NCBI GenBank assembly: GCA_964609305.1
Contig: CAZSRK010000001.1
Location: forward strand, 1-64,000
DNA: 64,000 nt
Direction: 5' to 3'
From: CAKSXP01 sp964609305
GTDB lineage: Bacteria > Bacillota > Clostridia > Oscillospirales > Oscillospiraceae
The notes beneath the pieces were generated by a model. The model saw only the letters and a list, made by a program, of their open reading frames with translations. It had not been told where the DNA came from and did not search any database. Position 1 is the first letter of the stretch, and the number at the start of each line of letters is the position of its first letter. Of this stretch, positions 8,201-16,919 are shown in pieces. Position numbers and translations under genes: made by a program.

Positions 8201-10738
8201 ATAAGCGCCAGTAACGGTGGTAACATTAGCGTCGAGGTGGAGTACCCTGAGGAGGGTGCTAAATACATCCTGCGTACATATCTGGGCATTAATCCGGACG
8301 GCACGGATTACCTGGTAGACGAGAGAGAAGTGGATCAGCTCGATGAAGACGGCTCGTTCAGCTTTACCATCCCCACCAGTGGAACCGCGGCCCCAACCGG
8401 CGACTACTACATAACCAGCTGCCTGTTGAAGGAAGTGAGCTATACCGACAACAACGGTGAGCCGCAGAAGGGATACATCGCCATCGACAGCGCAGGAAAC
8501 AGTGTTGATCCATATTTACACTACACCAACAACGCGGCCCCCGCTGACGCACCCGACAACGTCAGCCTGGATGCCGTTGGCAACGAGGTTATGACCGCCT
8601 CCTGGAGCGCGGTTGACGGCGTGGACGGCTACAAGATTGTCATCTACGAGCGGGATGCACAGGGCAATTGGGTCGACTCCGGCTACGGCTACGAGTACGA
8701 CGCGTCCCGGTTTGGCACCATGTCCGGCCTGAGCTATGACGAAGATATCCAGACCTACTCCATCGACATGGCCATGACCGTGGGCGGTCAGGGAGTCCGA
8801 GTGGACGAAGATGGCAACCTCGTTGGCGGGAACGGAGAAACTCAGATTGCGCTCGACGCCAACAAGAGCTACAAGGTCGGCGTGGCGGCCTACAGCAGCG
8901 AGTCTGTCAAGATTGCCGGTGAGACCCAGAACGTGAAGTACTACGGGCCGGAGGGAGAGTCCAACGAAGAGTTACTGCCCGAGTATGAACCGCTGGATAT
9001 GACGATACAGTATCTGGCGACCACAGGCGGCGGTCAGTGGAGGACTATTACAGCGGACAGCAACGGGATTTATAATCTCAGCGTCTATCCCGCTTATACA
9101 GGCGGTGGCGGCTACGGCTCAATTGGTATCTCGGTGCCGAGCGGAACTGACGCAACATTCACGCTAACATACTACAAAAACGGTCAGGAGACGACAGAAA
9201 CTTTCTCTACCGGCAGTCCGGGCTTCTGGAGGCACATCCCGGACGATTTTGAGGGAAGTCTTATGCTGGAAATCACCGGCAGTGTGACAAGCAACGGCAT
9301 CACAGACACCACCACCCGCTATGTGCTGGTGACGGTGGATGATACGGCACCCATAATCACGCTGGATGAAGATGTCTTCTATGCGGACGACAGCGGCAGC
9401 TACACCGTCACAGGCGTCACCGAACCCGGCGCGACGGTTGGGATGAGCGGCTATTACGGAGAACCTGTTACTGCTGATACGGACGGAACCTTCTCCTTGA
9501 CAGGCACACTCACATCCGGCAGCGGCTCGGCTCTGCTCGTCGTGACGGCGACGGACGCCGCGGGCAATGAGGGCGGCGACGACGCCCTTGTGACAAAGCG
9601 GACGGATGGCGCGGGCGATCCCGGCGAGTCCGCCATTGAGAGCGTCACGGTCAGCCCGACCACTGCCAGTGTGGCCAGGGGCGGGACACAGCAGTTCACT
9701 GCCACGGTTACCGGCACCGGCACTTATGACAATACTGTGAACTGGAGCGTCGCGGGGAACGCAAGCTCCAACACCACCATCACCGCCGGCGGCCTGCTCA
9801 CCGTAGGTGCGGACGAGACGGCAACTGCCCTGACTGTCACGGCCACAGTGACGGTGACAGAACCCGGTTATGACCCCGGCCCTGTTACACCGGGCGTGAC
9901 AACCTATCCGCCTGTCATTTCCGACACAGACAACGGCACCGTAACCGTGTCTCCTCCTCGTCCTTCAAGAGGGCAGACGGTCACCATTAATGCCGAGCCG
10001 GATGAGGGGTATGAAGTAGACGAGGTCACCGTCACGGATCAGAATGGCAACGAGGTAGATGTTACCGACAAGGTCGGCAAATGGAGCTTTACACAGCCCG
10101 GAAATCGGGTAACCATCACTGTCACCTTCCGCGCGGTAAGCAGCGTGTCCGACTGCCCTAGGGACGAAACCTGCCCGATGGTAAAATTCACTGATGTGGA
10201 CATGGATTCGTGGTATCATGACGGTATACACTTCTGCATCGAAAACGGTCTGATGAACGGCGTGTCTGACACACTGTTTGAACGTGACGGCACGACCACC
10301 AGGGCGCAGCTTGTGACCATTCTCTATCGCCTGGAGAATGAACCTGTTGCGGCAGACAGCGGTGTATTCACCGATGTGGCCGACGGCACGTGGTACACGG
10401 ATGCTGTTGCCTGGGCCGCAGAGCATGAGATCGTGGGCGGCTACGGCGGCGGCCTGTTCGGCCCCAACGACCCGGTAACGCGGGAACAGCTTGCTGCTAT
10501 CCTGCATCGCTATGCGATCTACAAGGGCTATGACGTGAGCATCGGCGAGGATACTAACATTCTCAGCTATACCGACTTTGATCAGCTCAGCGAGTGGGCC
10601 ATTCCCGCTATGCAGTGGTCCTGCGGCGCGGGTATCATCAACGGCACTAGCGACACAACGCTTGACCCCAAGGGCAGCGCCACCCGTGCGCAGGTGGCTG
10701 CGATGCTCATGCGGTTTTGCGAGAACATCGCGGAGTAA
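5099..10738 (+). CDS. Large SLH-domain surface protein
   Basis: A 1879-residue secreted protein. Residues 1-31 form a Sec signal peptide (basic start, hydrophobic core, SVLA cleavage site). A long beta-rich, low-Cys region of unknown fold follows to about 1140. Then come a fibronectin-III-like part (about 1145-1290), an Ig-like repeat (about 1415-1500), a Big_2-like domain (about 1512-1590), an InlB-repeat-like segment (about 1608-1680), and three SLH repeats (about 1695-1745, 1757-1810, 1825-1875) that would bind cell-wall polymer. The start has GGGAAGAG upstream. Its position beside the sigma/PrsW operon suggests that it is a target of that sigma factor. Its binding partner is unknown. Confidence 0.9.
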   Translation: MKKRGIGRVKKRLFSILLALLVTVSLLPTSVLAYVGAKWDAGGAQDFYTDGNRFVMENDYIYFSVFDTSSDFLELKAKNDTSAGHSGITLEFFVEYPGQDKREMNVESATLRTDGAQNSGMITAVFTFGNDHYQTPGDVEMTYTVNYQLVRLDEGSTGSGTVTEPIMLVEGDAGTTWALFADGEFEFEGEALPVFAGDDHATVSVRDSLLWFSNFGNPEYDGEVPQAPVMISKADLDYGGPVTADYSTTNISQGLDWMATNPDENATEYRINEVFVDSYAYANPFVATSQFYNYFDTAGTDNDQGVWGFEGVRFPTQICYERDDDFGANYAYSCLMVETETAFHEPNSPQTADLLIGYRDLINTQADELPTDPDEITISSNADRLAVYADGTVTPYYGSGNPVAVIRGDFELSNGVYNFTGGAAALSPTVTATWGDGGYLRISNDGTVVQSGVHLNAPSFKFYQPQSGHEDALSLSFGADGLEMSGMGNNDAVLNIDIPGTSTTVTEGTATVNGGLTFEGSLRFNNMFSQAELNMTELSYALNQGVFTVNGVKANGSFGSVNLLGFTLGEVEGSIDTFTDTYDFTASINVFSLLEAKGELQLKRTDSGELMPNNLYFEVDSAIGIPLVPPAPVVKLTGGGAGFYGLADTANGDWYAIPPLKFRGSVDAEIVEFLEADGANIVLGPSEFELSVDELKIAGTNFAAFSGGIGMYLGGDKMTYEGTEYSGLSASGRLWLDIDLPSQSLNFLVFDGELAAGIFGGMNENDLYLRGYGNSSSYAALQFPDSWPLVGGWNLLGVGVDAAVAAETLIDGDSVSDAVSSAFENMDLQVGLAATGSFLGSDVRVWVILPDVAQNSREDYNWGWDFKFWGSLGRWDWSGTAMNIPSNASAAPALMSTALMSNDSNSTASRTITVSGTGEEDTAYLVLSFPEGTQIDLGQVSVTKDNGADFSFTPVQISVDGNGTITNSDTANIISDIVPLADGSGSSERVLIIKVGEGTGADGTYTVSFGEDEGTIEPAYSTANVVSPADGLGSISASNGGNISVEVEYPEEGAKYILRTYLGINPDGTDYLVDEREVDQLDEDGSFSFTIPTSGTAAPTGDYYITSCLLKEVSYTDNNGEPQKGYIAIDSAGNSVDPYLHYTNNAAPADAPDNVSLDAVGNEVMTASWSAVDGVDGYKIVIYERDAQGNWVDSGYGYEYDASRFGTMSGLSYDEDIQTYSIDMAMTVGGQGVRVDEDGNLVGGNGETQIALDANKSYKVGVAAYSSESVKIAGETQNVKYYGPEGESNEELLPEYEPLDMTIQYLATTGGGQWRTITADSNGIYNLSVYPAYTGGGGYGSIGISVPSGTDATFTLTYYKNGQETTETFSTGSPGFWRHIPDDFEGSLMLEITGSVTSNGITDTTTRYVLVTVDDTAPIITLDEDVFYADDSGSYTVTGVTEPGATVGMSGYYGEPVTADTDGTFSLTGTLTSGSGSALLVVTATDAAGNEGGDDALVTKRTDGAGDPGESAIESVTVSPTTASVARGGTQQFTATVTGTGTYDNTVNWSVAGNASSNTTITAGGLLTVGADETATALTVTATVTVTEPGYDPGPVTPGVTTYPPVISDTDNGTVTVSPPRPSRGQTVTINAEPDEGYEVDEVTVTDQNGNEVDVTDKVGKWSFTQPGNRVTITVTFRAVSSVSDCPRDETCPMVKFTDVDMDSWYHDGIHFCIENGLMNGVSDTLFERDGTTTRAQLVTILYRLENEPVAADSGVFTDVADGTWYTDAVAWAAEHEIVGGYGGGLFGPNDPVTREQLAAILHRYAIYKGYDVSIGEDTNILSYTDFDQLSEWAIPAMQWSCGAGIINGTSDTTLDPKGSATRAQVAAMLMRFCENIAE

Positions 10739-10745
10739 ATGAAAC

Positions 10746-10784
10746 GGAGTGAGGTTGGAATTCCGGCCTCACTCCATCTTTTTT
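10746..10784 (+). terminator. Terminator of the SLH gene
   Basis: GGAGTGAGG pairs with CCTCACTCC around an inner GGAATTCC palindrome; T-rich sequence follows 2 nt after the stem. Confidence 0.85.
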
Positions 10785-10893
10785 CTTCAGGAGCTTGTCA
10801 TGGCATGCAAAAACCTGCGCCGCAAACCGTGGAGATCCACTACATGGACATCGGCGTGGTCGGCACCTTGGGCACCGCGAAAAGTACATAAAG

Positions 10894-10931
10894 GAACAGG
10901 CAGGTACTGCATCTGCAATACCTGCCTGTTC
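10894..10931 (-). terminator. Hairpin, probable terminator of the dehydratase gene
   Basis: A 13-bp perfect stem (gaacaggcaggta with tacctgcctgttc) around a 12-nt loop. Read on the minus strand it lies about 65 nt after the dehydratase stop, but the T run is weak (CTTTATG), so the role is uncertain. Confidence 0.45.
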
Positions 10932-10996
10932 TTAGAATTTGTAGTTACCCTTGTCAGGCCGCACCGAACGGCCCATCGCATTTTTGTTTTTCCAGT

Positions 10997-12184
10997 TTAT
11001 TCAACAGTGACGATCTCCGCCTCGGCCAGGGCCTTTGCGCTCAGCTCCTGACCGATGCCGGGCCTGTCAGGTACGGTAAACTCACCGTTTTCCGGCTGAT
11101 AATCAAACTCACACATCTCAGTCACACATGGCAGAGTGCTGCTCATATGGTGCTCATGAATAGTGAAATTTGGTATCGCAGCCTCGACCTGCAAAGCAAA
11201 GGCCAGACTTATCGGGCTGCAGCAGACATGCATCTGTGCCCCGACGTCATAGGTCTGCGCCATGTCGCAGATTTTTTTGACCTCCGTAACGCCGCCGCAG
11301 ATGCCTATATCCGGCTGTATCAGCGCAAGCGCCCCGTCCCTGATAAGCGGAAGGAAACCCCAACGGGTATAGTTACGCTCCCCGGCAGCCAGAGGAATGC
11401 TTGTGCCCTCAGCGATCTTTGCAAAGGCCTCCGGAAACATGGGGTTTGCCGGCTCCTCGAGGAACATGATATCGTACGGCTCGGCCATCCTGGCTATCTG
11501 AAGCGCGCTGACAGCGTCCGTGCGGCAATGGTTTTCCAGTATTATGTCAACCTCGCTTCCCGCCGCCTCCCGCATTGCGGCAAGCCGTGCCTCAAACGCA
11601 TGCAGGTTTGAAAGGCTCTGGAGGCCAACGGCCTCCGTCGAGGGTATCTCCCGGCCGTTTGCATCGCAGCAGATGATGTTTGCCTTAACCGCTGTAAACC
11701 CCTGCTCCTTTGCCTTGTACACCTGTTCGGCGAAAAAGCCGGGCTCGTATGTCCCGAAAGTGAAGCTGTCGACTCCCCAGCCGAACTGAAGCTGGCTTGC
11801 ATAGGCCCGCAGCTTCTCCCGCTGCATGCCACCGAGCAATACATACAGCGGAACTCCCAACGCGCGGGCTTTCAGATCCCACAGGGCGCTGTCCAGCGCG
11901 GATATCGCGCTCATCACAACTGCACCTCCGGCGATGGCCCAGAAGGTGCCCTTGTGCAGCCTTTCCCATATCGCCTCCGTATTCATCGGGTCAAGCCCGA
12001 TAATTTTTTGCGCAAATTCGCGTATATACTCAAACGATGCTCCGGCGCCTGTCATGATGGCAAGGCCGCCCTCGCCCAGGCCGTAGAGGCCCTCATCCGT
12101 GTTAATGCTCGCGATGACAGGGCGCATATCCGCGGCCTTGTGCGCAGTTTTTATTTTTATCACATCGACACTTTTGATCTTCAT
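10997..12184 (-). CDS. Enolase-superfamily (mandelate racemase/muconate lactonizing) dehydratase
   Basis: A 395-residue protein with the capping domain first and a TIM barrel after it. The barrel shows the superfamily motifs: KANI (strand-2 Lys region), DIILENHCRTD (first metal Asp/Glu ligands), FLEEP (second) and LAAGERNYTR (third), then a C-terminal HVCCSP. This pattern fits the galactonate/gluconate-type dehydratase subgroup that removes water from sugar acids. The start is the internal ATG preceded by CGGGAGAG; an upstream ATG at 12205 has no site. It is divergent from the agmatine operon and has no sugar-acid neighbours, so the substrate is unknown. Confidence 0.8.
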   Translation of the reverse strand: MKIKSVDVIKIKTAHKAADMRPVIASINTDEGLYGLGEGGLAIMTGAGASFEYIREFAQKIIGLDPMNTEAIWERLHKGTFWAIAGGAVVMSAISALDSALWDLKARALGVPLYVLLGGMQREKLRAYASQLQFGWGVDSFTFGTYEPGFFAEQVYKAKEQGFTAVKANIICCDANGREIPSTEAVGLQSLSNLHAFEARLAAMREAAGSEVDIILENHCRTDAVSALQIARMAEPYDIMFLEEPANPMFPEAFAKIAEGTSIPLAAGERNYTRWGFLPLIRDGALALIQPDIGICGGVTEVKKICDMAQTYDVGAQMHVCCSPISLAFALQVEAAIPNFTIHEHHMSSTLPCVTEMCEFDYQPENGEFTVPDRPGIGQELSAKALAEAEIVTVE

Positions 12185-12259
12185 TTTCAGCTCTCCCGTT
12201 GTCATAGATATAGATTATTATATATTTGCAATCGATGTGTGTCAATTTTTGCATCCGGC

Positions 12260-12289
12260 TTGTAATTGATGAATGTCTGCGCATACTAT
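12260..12289 (+). promoter_or_regulatory. Candidate promoter of the agmatine deiminase operon
   Basis: TTGTAA (12260-12265), 18-nt spacer, TACTAT (12284-12289), about 30 nt before the aguB start. No regulator gene of the operon lies within the window. Confidence 0.45.
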
Positions 12290-12319
12290 CATCGACAATA
12301 TTTTGAAAAGGAGACCGCC

Positions 12320-13335
12320 ATGCAAAAAATCCGCGATTTTATTGACACTCAGAACTTCTCGCGCCAGGAGCTTCTTGATATTATCGATCTTTCTCTTGAG
12401 ATCAAAAAGTGCATAAAAACAGGCTATAATCCCCCGCTCATGAAGGGAAAAACGCTTGGTATGATATTCCAACAGTCATCTACCCGCACCCGCGTCTCGT
12501 TCGAGACCGCGATGGAACAGCTCGGCGGCCACGCGCAATATCTCGGCCCCGGCATGATACAGCTCGGCGGACATGAAACTATCGGAGACACCGGAAAGGT
12601 GCTGAGCTACCTTGTCGACGTGGTCATGGCCCGTGTTATAGAGCACAAGACCGTCGTCGATCTGGCAAATGCCTGTTCCGTCCCCGTGCTCAACGGCATG
12701 AGTGATTATAATCATCCCACTCAGGAGATAGGCGACATGTGTACCATCGTCGAAAACCTGCCGCGCGGCAAGAGCCTTTCCGACTGCAAACTCGTCTTTG
12801 CCGGCGACGGAACGCAGGTCTGCGCCTCCACAGGTTTCATTACGACCCATCTGGGCATGAATTTTGTCCATTACGGACCCAAAGCACATCAGCCAACGAC
12901 GGCCACAAGGCCATACTTGAGAAAAACTGTGCTGAAAGCGGCGGAAGCTGGCTTGTGACCGATGACCGCGACGCTGTGCGCGGCGCGGACTTTATCTACA
13001 CCGACGTGTGGTACGGCCTGTATGAGAGCGAACTTCCCAAGGAAGAGCGCGTGCAGATCTTCGGGGATTACCAGGTCAACCGGGAGCTGATGCAGCTCGG
13101 CAACCTCGGCTGCAAATTCCTTCACTGCCTGCCCGCGATACGCGGCGAGGATGTGACCGACGAGGTCGCCGACTCCGACGCCTCCCTCTGCTGGGAACAG
13201 GCAGGAAACCGTCTGACCGCGATGCGCGGCCTGCTCGTATATCTGACACGCTATCAAAAACCTGAAAGCGAGCTTGCCCAGGCCGCCGCTCGCGAGGAGC
13301 TCGAGGCATTCATGCTCGAGCGCGGTATTATCTGA
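12320..13335 (+). pseudogene. aguB: Putrescine carbamoyltransferase, frameshifted
   Basis: The enzyme turns carbamoyl-putrescine and phosphate into putrescine and carbamoyl phosphate in the agmatine deiminase pathway. Frame 1 carries the carbamoyl-phosphate site SSTRTR (53-58) and HPTQE (132-136). It then breaks near 12895, and a second frame carries the rest: ADFIYTDVWYGLYE, the HCLPA motif and a normal C-terminus. One extra A in the AA at 12895-12896 would join the halves as HQPNDGHKA and give a full-length protein of about 338 residues. The start has AAAAGGAG 8 nt upstream. It is first in an aguB-aguD-aguA-aguC order. It may be a true null or a sequence error. Confidence 0.85.
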
Positions 13336-13351
13336 ACGGAGAGGTTTTGAA

Positions 13352-14716
13352 ATGTCAAGTCCCAAAAAAGTCAGGCTGGCCAGTGTTATACTGACCGTCA
13401 TCTGCGTCGTTTTCGTCGCGGAGGCCGCGGCTCCCGTCGCGTCCCTGGGTTCTTCGCAGTATTTCTGGTGGCTCTTTATGATAGTCGCCTTCCTGCTGCC
13501 ATACGGTCTTATCTCGTCTGAGCTCGGCACATCCTACAACGGTGACGGAGGCATGTATGATTGGGTGCGCGCGGCCTATCCCACCGGCCGCGTCGCCGGC
13601 CGCGTCGCCTGGTATTACTGGATCAACTTCCCGCTCTGGATGGCCTCCCTCGCCGTCATGTGCCCTGACCTGTTAAGTTTTATTTTCGGGGTCGAATTCA
13701 GCGGCACAGTATCCATCATAATAGAGCTTGCATTTATCTGGATAGTCGTCTGGATAAGCTTTTATCCCGTAAGCGACAGCGCGTGGATACTCAACGGCTG
13801 CGCCGTGATCAAGGTGCTGCTTGCGCTTATAATGGGCTGTCTCGGAATATACGGTGCCATCACCGGCGGCACGGCCAACGAGATAACCCTGCGCTCGCTC
13901 CTGCCGAGCTTTGACCTGCACAGCCTGTCGTATATCTCGGTCATCATATTCAATTGTCTGGGTTTCGAGGTCATATGTACCTTTGCAGACTCAATGCACA
14001 ACCCCAAACGTGAGATACCCAGGGCGATCATCATAGGCGGCATCGTCATCGCGGCGATCTATATCTTCTGCGCTTTCGGCATCGGCGTTGCGATACCGAG
14101 CAGTGAGATAAGCGCAGACACCGGACCGCTCGACGCGATGATGCTGCTCACCGGACAAACTGATGGACTGTTCATCGGCACCATGGCCCTGCTGTTCCTT
14201 ATAACACTGTTTGGAAACATGATCTCTTGGTCCCTGGGCGTGAACAGCGTCGCGGCATATGCCGCGGACTGCCACGACCTGCCCTCTGTCTACGCCAAGC
14301 GCAGCGCGAAAAACGATATGCCCATAGGCTCAGCCCTGATGAACGGTATCGTTGCGTCCATCGTCGTAATAATCGGCGCGTTCATGACAGACCCGAACCT
14401 GTTCTGGAGCTTCTTTGCCCTGAACCTGGTAATGTTCCTGCTGTCCTACCTGCCAATATTTCCGGCATTTCTCAGGCTCCGCAAGACCGATCCTGATCAC
14501 GAGCGCCCCTTCCGTGTCGGCGGCGGGCCCGTTATGCGCGCCGTCATGGCCTATGTTCCGATGGCGCTTATCATAATCTCCATCATCTTCACGGCTGTCC
14601 CGCTGTCCTTTGACAGCGAAACCCTGACATCTGTGCTGCCTATAACGATAGGCTCCGTCATATTCCTGCTGCTCGGCGAAATCATCATACGCGTAAGCGG
14701 CAGAAAAAACTCATGA
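13352..14716 (+). CDS. aguD: Agmatine/putrescine antiporter (APC superfamily permease)
   Basis: A 454-residue inner-membrane protein with about 12 hydrophobic helices and the APC superfamily pattern (ELGTSYNGDGGMYDW near TM2). By its place between the carbamoyltransferase and the deiminase it should exchange external agmatine for internal putrescine, as in the lactic-acid-bacterial agu operon. The start has GGAGAGG 7 nt upstream and the gene is intact, unlike its three operon partners. Transport of another amine or amino acid cannot be excluded. Confidence 0.85.
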   Translation: MSSPKKVRLASVILTVICVVFVAEAAAPVASLGSSQYFWWLFMIVAFLLPYGLISSELGTSYNGDGGMYDWVRAAYPTGRVAGRVAWYYWINFPLWMASLAVMCPDLLSFIFGVEFSGTVSIIIELAFIWIVVWISFYPVSDSAWILNGCAVIKVLLALIMGCLGIYGAITGGTANEITLRSLLPSFDLHSLSYISVIIFNCLGFEVICTFADSMHNPKREIPRAIIIGGIVIAAIYIFCAFGIGVAIPSSEISADTGPLDAMMLLTGQTDGLFIGTMALLFLITLFGNMISWSLGVNSVAAYAADCHDLPSVYAKRSAKNDMPIGSALMNGIVASIVVIIGAFMTDPNLFWSFFALNLVMFLLSYLPIFPAFLRLRKTDPDHERPFRVGGGPVMRAVMAYVPMALIIISIIFTAVPLSFDSETLTSVLPITIGSVIFLLLGEIIIRVSGRKNS

Positions 14717-14732
14717 GAAAGGAAACAAAGCA

Positions 14733-15854
14733 ATGGCAAAAAGAATAACAGGCTCGACCCCGAAGCAGGATGGCTTCCGCATGCCTGCTGAGTTCGAGCC
14801 GCAGGCCGGCGTCTGGATGCTCTGGCCCGAGCGAAACGACAACTGGAGAGACGGCGGCAAGCCCGCTCAGAAGGCATTTGCCGAGGTCGCAAAGGCCATC
14901 TCGATGTTCGAGAGCGTCACGGTCTGCGTCTCCCCCGCGCAGTTTCAGAATGCGCGCGCCCGTCTCCCTGAAAACATCCGCGTCGTCGAGCTGGTAAATG
15001 ACGACGCGTGGATACGCGACTGCGGGCCAACCTTCCTGGTCAACACCAAGGGGGAGGTCCGCGCCGTAGACTGAGAGTTCAACGCCTGGGGCGGCCTGTA
15101 TGACGGCCTCTACTTCCCCTGGGCCAACGACGATCTCATCGCGCAGAAGGTCTGCGAAATCGAGGGCGTCGACTCCTATCGCACCGACGGTTTTGTGCTC
15201 GAAGGCGGCTCCATCCACGTCGACGGCGAGGGCACGGTCATGACGACCGAGATGTGCCTGCTCTCCGAGGGCCGCAACCCCGACATGACAAAAAGCGAGA
15301 TCGAAAAAATGCTCTGCGATTACCTCGGCTGTGAAAAGGTGATCTGGATAAAAGACGGCATCGACCCCGATGAGACCAATGGCCATATCGATGACGTAGC
15401 CTGTTTCGTTGCGCCGGGCGAGGTTGCCTGCATCTGGACGGACGACCCGGCCCATCCCTTTTACGAACAGGCGCAGGCCGCATACAAAACCCTGTCCGAA
15501 GAGACAGATGCAAAAGGCAGAAAACTCAAGGTCCACAAGCTCTGCCTGACCAAAAAACCGGTCACGCTGGCCGGTGCGGAAACCATCGACGCGGTACAGG
15601 GCACCATCCCGCGCGAGGACGGCGAGATCTGCATCGCATCGTATATGAATTTCCTGATTGTCAACAACGGCATCATACTGCCGCAATACGATGATGAAAA
15701 CGACGCTCTGGCCATAAAACAGGTGCAGGAGATGTTCCCCGACCGCATGGTTGTCGGCGTGCGCACACGCGAGGTCGTTTACGGCGGCTGCAACATCCAC
15801 TGCATCACTCAGCAGCAGCCCTGTGGCAAGTGCGCCGGTGAAAAGAGGTGCTGA
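14733..15854 (+). pseudogene. aguA: Agmatine deiminase with an in-frame TGA at a conserved Trp
   Basis: The enzyme converts agmatine to N-carbamoylputrescine and ammonia. The frame from 14733 to 15854 is continuous (373 codons, normal length) except for TGA at 15072-15074, codon 114. That codon is the Trp of the family motif VDWEFNAWGG, here VD-stop-EFNAWGG. The C-terminus has the catalytic Cys motif NIHCITQQQP, though the preceding Gly-Gly-Gly reads Gly-Gly-Cys. A single TGG-to-TGA change explains it. TGA is a normal stop in this genome (it ends many genes here). The start has GAAAGGAAAC upstream. Confidence 0.9.
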
Positions 15855-15858
15855 CGGT

Positions 15859-16689
15859 ATGGCAAGAATAGTAATTGCACTGGGCGGCAACGCCCTCGGC
15901 GACAACCCGGAGGAACAGCGCCGCCGGATTAATGAAGCCGCACCCTCTCTGATTGGCCTGATAAAACAGGGCCACGAAATCATCGTAAGCCACGGAAACG
16001 GCCCGCAGGTCGGTATGATAAAGCTCGGCCTCGACACCGCCGCGGATATGAACGACAAAATCGCACGTTTCCCGCTGCCGGAGTGCACCGCGCTGAGGCA
16101 GGGATATATCGGTTACCATCTGCAAAACGGCATTCTCCGTGAGCTAAGGCGCGAGGGTCTGCCATGGAATGTCGCCACTGTCATAACCCAGATGGAAGTG
16201 GACAGGCGCGACCCGGCCTTCGAACACCCGAGCAAGCCAATCGGCGCTTTCTATACCGAGCAGGAGGCCAAGGCTATGGCCAAGCAGGACCCCGACGCCG
16301 TTTTCCGCGAGGATGCGGGCCGCGGCTGGCGGCGCTGTGTGGCCTCTCCCAAGCCCTTCGACATTGTGGAGAGTTCCTCCATCCTCAACCTGCTCGACCA
16401 CGAGTTTATCGTCATCGCCTGCGGAGGCGGCGGCATACCCGTCGTGCGCAGGTCCGACGGCGATTATGAGGGCGTCGACGCGGTGATCGACAAGGATTTC
16501 GCCTCATCTCTGCTGGCAAAACTCGTAAACGCGGATTACCTGTTCATTCTGACCGCGGTCGACCGTGTATGTCTCAACTTCGGGAAACCCGACCAGGAGG
16601 AGCTGCGTGAACTCAGTGTTGAGCGCGCGAAAAAGCTCGCCGCACGCCTTGCAGAGCAAGACTTTGCGGGGCATCCGATCTTATTCGAG
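15859..16689 (+). CDS. aguC: Carbamate kinase of the agmatine pathway, C-terminus lost at an assembly gap
   Basis: Makes ATP from carbamoyl phosphate and ADP. It starts 4 nt after the deiminase stop. Visible family motifs are IALGGNALG, SHGNGPQVG, the proton/substrate loop RRCVASPKP, IACGGGGIPV and DKDFASSLLA. At about residue 265 the sequence stops resembling the family: the usual FAPGSMLPKVEA segment is missing, and a 100-N gap begins at 16690. Collapsing the repeated flanks does not restore a normal C-terminus or a sensible stop, so either the junction is wrong or the gene is truncated. Confidence 0.8.
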
Positions 16690-16844
16690 NNNNNNNNNNN
16701 NNNNNNNNNNNNNNNNNNNNNNNNNNNNNNNNNNNNNNNNNNNNNNNNNNNNNNNNNNNNNNNNNNNNNNNNNNNNNNNNNNNNNNNNNGCTCGCCGCAC
16801 GCCTTGCAGAGCAAGACTTTGCGGGGCATCCGATCTTATTCGAG
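16635..16844. other. 100-N assembly gap with identical 55-nt flanks
   Basis: Positions 16690-16789 are N. The 55 nt before the gap (16635-16689) and after it (16790-16844) are identical. This is the signature of two contigs sharing an exact k-mer end (k = 55) that were scaffolded with a fixed spacer. It is not a biological repeat as far as I can tell. Confidence 0.9.
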
Positions 16845-16919
16845 GCGGGCTGCATCCCCTCGAGCTCCCCCATTGGAACGCAGATCCTTCGCTTGTGTAA
16901 GCAGTTTTTCGACTACATA

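Noticed and set aside
10786..10890. Gene-like short frame after the SLH terminator (VEIHYMDIGVVGTLGTA)
   Set aside because: It has no start, no Shine-Dalgarno and is under 40 codons; it may be a remnant, but the evidence is too thin.
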